A program made the position numbers and the translations under genes. This document shows, piece after piece, positions 5,045-6,959 of a stretch of 6,959 nucleotides of DNA. The stretch comes from Alphaproteobacteria bacterium (lineage in GTDB: Bacteria; Pseudomonadota; Alphaproteobacteria; Rickettsiales; SXRF01), in contig JAGVKI010000141.1 in NCBI GenBank assembly GCA_020050695.1, positions 1 to 6,959 on the forward strand. The letters are read 5' to 3'. The notes under the pieces are model-generated. The model was not told the origin of the DNA. It searched no databases and saw nothing but the letters and a program-made list of their open reading frames with translations. Within the stretch, counting starts at the first letter, position 1. Every line of letters begins with the position of its first letter.

Positions 5045-6959
5045 TTAGGCTATCTTATAATTGTTTTGTTGTGGATCGCGTGCTCCCCTTATCTGCTCTT
5101 TGCGGTGCTTGCGCTGCCAGTAAGGCAGTTCAGGATCGTTTGCGCCTTCAGCAAAGCTGAGGGGTTTATGGTGATGTGTAGAGTGCGTGGTACGTGCAAG
5201 TTCCTCGAAAGTGGGTATTTCCCCTCTCTGGGCCGCTTCAGCCATATCGCCCCAATGGCGGGCAAACGCATCCGGGGTATGTGCCGGATCAGCAATATCG
5301 GCATTGTTCATGCTGAACAAATTAAACAGCTGTTTGACGGCATCCAGAAGTGGCTTGTCCAGAAGCGGCGCCGCTTTCTGGCCTGCCTTGTCAGGCCGGT
5401 CGCCCAGGCCTTCGCGCCACAGCGTTCCGGCAGGAATGAATCCGCCTTTACGCAGGTTGGAGGCATCAATCAGACCTTGCATGTAGTCGCGCTGGTCTTC
5501 ATAGGTCGCCGGCATAAGGGCGGTTTTGCCCTTGGCTTTTGGCATTGGGCTCAGGCCGTTTAGCTGGCGTAGCGTTTCATGCGGGTTGGTAATGGCGGTG
5601 CGGTTTTTCTCAGGCACGTTGGTGCGCGCCTTGGCCTCGTGCATTTCCAGTTTTGACAGCACCGTTTCGCGGACATCGATAATCCCCAGTTCCGGGTTAC
5701 GCTCGGTGCCTGAAAGCACAAGGCTGGAATTACTGGTATCGAGTTCCTGGCGGGTGTGGATTTTCCACGTACCGCTTTTGGAGGTGCCGATAGCCGATTG
5801 ACGCAGGAAGCCCGACGTGCTGCCCACTTCATAGGCATCTCTGCCACTGCTCATGGTCAGCGGTATCATGCGGCCATCGGGGCTTTCGAGTACCATAAAC
5901 TGGTCTACGCGGCTGGTGTCCTTGAACTTTACACGCAGGCTGGCATAGCTGCAGCACATATCATACGTAGGGGGTAGATTCACACTGTAGGTATAAGCGC
6001 GGTGTTTTTCAGCTTCCTCTACTGCTTTTACGGCATCTACATAATACGGATCTTTGTCGGATACGTATTTTGTATCGATGACCTCGGCTTTGAGTTTGGC
6101 CAGTGCCTCATTGTACTTATGCGCCTTGATGAGGGTAGGGATGTCGCCCGACTTATCGATCATGAAGCTTAAGTCGTTGTACATTTGTACGCGTTCAAAC
6201 GCATTGTTTACATGGTTTTCCCAGCGTTTTTCATCATCCTGGACGGCCTTGCCCGGATCACTTTTGAAGCTGGACATTTCAATGGTCATTTGTGATGGCT
6301 GGCCATTGAGTACCACTTCACGGCCGTCTGCACCTTCGCCTACCGTTACCTTGGTTTCGGTGCGGCCATTTCTGGTGAGTTTCATGCGTTCCTGCTGCAT
6401 CAGCTTCAGGCGCTGCGTCATTTTTATCCAGCTGTCGGGCTCGGCCTCTGTCGCATTTTCACGAATGATAAATTCGCCGTATCCCGCGCCTTGCGGAGCA
6501 AAACGCCAGCCGGTTTTCTCATCCACCATGTAGAGAACATCATCCTTGGTGGGTTCATTGAGCGGTTTACGCAGGTAAATGGGTTCGCAGGCAGACATGA
6601 AGGCATCCATCACTTCCGATGAACTTGCATCAGGGTAGAGTATGCGTGCTGCCAGTATAACGCCGGCAGCGGTGGGGGATGCAAAGGAGGTGCCGCGCAG
6701 GTTATAATGCAGACCTTGTTCGTCAGTACCTTCGCTGCGCATGGCTGCTTTTGCAAATAGTTCGACGTCTGCTTTAAGTGCGGTCACGAGTTCTGGCGGA
6801 TAGACGGTAACGTCGTCCAGGTCTTTGGGCGATTTAGGCTTTGGCTTTCCTACCATCTTCCAGAGATTATCCTCGATAATCTGTTTGTAGTTGGGGTTCA
6901 GGTATTGGGTTTTTACCGGTGTGCCGTCCGCGTTCCAGCGTGGACGCTGGATAATGGCG
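5045..6959 (-). CDS. Subtilisin-like (S8) serine protease, C-terminal 637 residues (N-terminus outside window)
   Basis: The frame is open from the window edge to a TAA at 5047-5045. Residues 89-95 of the visible part read GTSFASP followed by TAAGV, the hallmark of the subtilase nucleophile; Ser91 is the predicted catalytic serine (codon 6688-6686). GAGYGEFIIRENA (157-169) matches the GYG segment that closes the catalytic domain in many subtilases. The Asp and His of the triad and the signal peptide, if any, are outside. After the catalytic domain come about 465 residues: a charged linker, a TPR-like helical pair (about 280-320), a possible P-domain-like beta sandwich (about 325-415, with ESPDG at 358-362 and SGTWKIH at 395-401), then an unassigned tail with HHH at 595-597. 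The P-domain call is weak and would need a structure prediction. No membrane segment is visible. The ATG at 6856 is internal: the 34 codons before it are open and no usable ribosome binding site precedes it. Substrate and location are unknown. Confidence 0.9.
   Translation of the reverse strand, partial: AIIQRPRWNADGTPVKTQYLNPNYKQIIEDNLWKMVGKPKPKSPKDLDDVTVYPPELVTALKADVELFAKAAMRSEGTDEQGLHYNLRGTSFASPTAAGVILAARILYPDASSSEVMDAFMSACEPIYLRKPLNEPTKDDVLYMVDEKTGWRFAPQGAGYGEFIIRENATEAEPDSWIKMTQRLKLMQQERMKLTRNGRTETKVTVGEGADGREVVLNGQPSQMTIEMSSFKSDPGKAVQDDEKRWENHVNNAFERVQMYNDLSFMIDKSGDIPTLIKAHKYNEALAKLKAEVIDTKYVSDKDPYYVDAVKAVEEAEKHRAYTYSVNLPPTYDMCCSYASLRVKFKDTSRVDQFMVLESPDGRMIPLTMSSGRDAYEVGSTSGFLRQSAIGTSKSGTWKIHTRQELDTSNSSLVLSGTERNPELGIIDVRETVLSKLEMHEAKARTNVPEKNRTAITNPHETLRQLNGLSPMPKAKGKTALMPATYEDQRDYMQGLIDASNLRKGGFIPAGTLWREGLGDRPDKAGQKAAPLLDKPLLDAVKQLFNLFSMNNADIADPAHTPDAFARHWGDMAEAAQRGEIPTFEELARTTHSTHHHKPLSFAEGANDPELPYWQRKHRKEQIRGARDPQQNNYKIA

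Noticed and set aside
5066..5563. A 165-codon open frame on the + strand
   Set aside because: It is antisense to the C-terminal part of the protease and reads as Cys/Arg-rich noise. The - strand frame is continuous over the whole region.
6854..6856. ATG as the start of the protease gene
   Set aside because: The frame continues open to the window edge with normal-looking protein sequence, and a subtilase needs its Asp and His motifs upstream of the Ser segment. No suitable ribosome binding site precedes this ATG.

Overview
The window looks like chromosomal DNA of a Gram-negative bacterium with roughly balanced base composition. An LpxR-type outer-membrane protein at the left edge and an NhaA antiporter imply an outer and an inner membrane. 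The sequence style of the LpxR and aldo/keto reductase proteins suggests an alphaproteobacterium, but that is inference from remembered family members. I see no tRNA, rRNA, insertion sequence, CRISPR array or phage gene. Genes are packed tightly and no intergenic gap exceeds about 115 bases.

Left part (1-1158): the 3' end of an lpxR-like gene on the + strand converges on two small unrecognised genes on the - strand (63 and 150 codons). These two are spaced for coupled translation and have their own candidate promoter. Middle (1159-3461): nhaA on the - strand and an aldo/keto reductase on the + strand diverge from a 77-base intergenic region that carries both ribosome binding sites and an imperfect dyad. 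Right (3454-6959): a three-gene run on the - strand, read from right to left. It holds a large subtilisin-like serine protease whose start lies outside the window, then a 273-residue single-pass membrane protein with a proline-rich tail, then an FMN nitroreductase. The nitroreductase converges on the aldo/keto reductase.

The recognisable genes cover envelope modification (LpxR), ion and pH homeostasis (NhaA) and redox metabolism (aldo/keto reductase, nitroreductase). They do not form one obvious pathway. The least explained part is the protease plus membrane protein pair. The protease has a normal GTSFASP active-site segment, then a very long C-terminal region containing what looks like a P-domain-like beta sandwich and several segments I cannot assign. 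Its neighbour matches no family I know. Both convergent gene pairs overlap at their stop codons within short perfect palindromes, so neither has room for a terminator between its genes.
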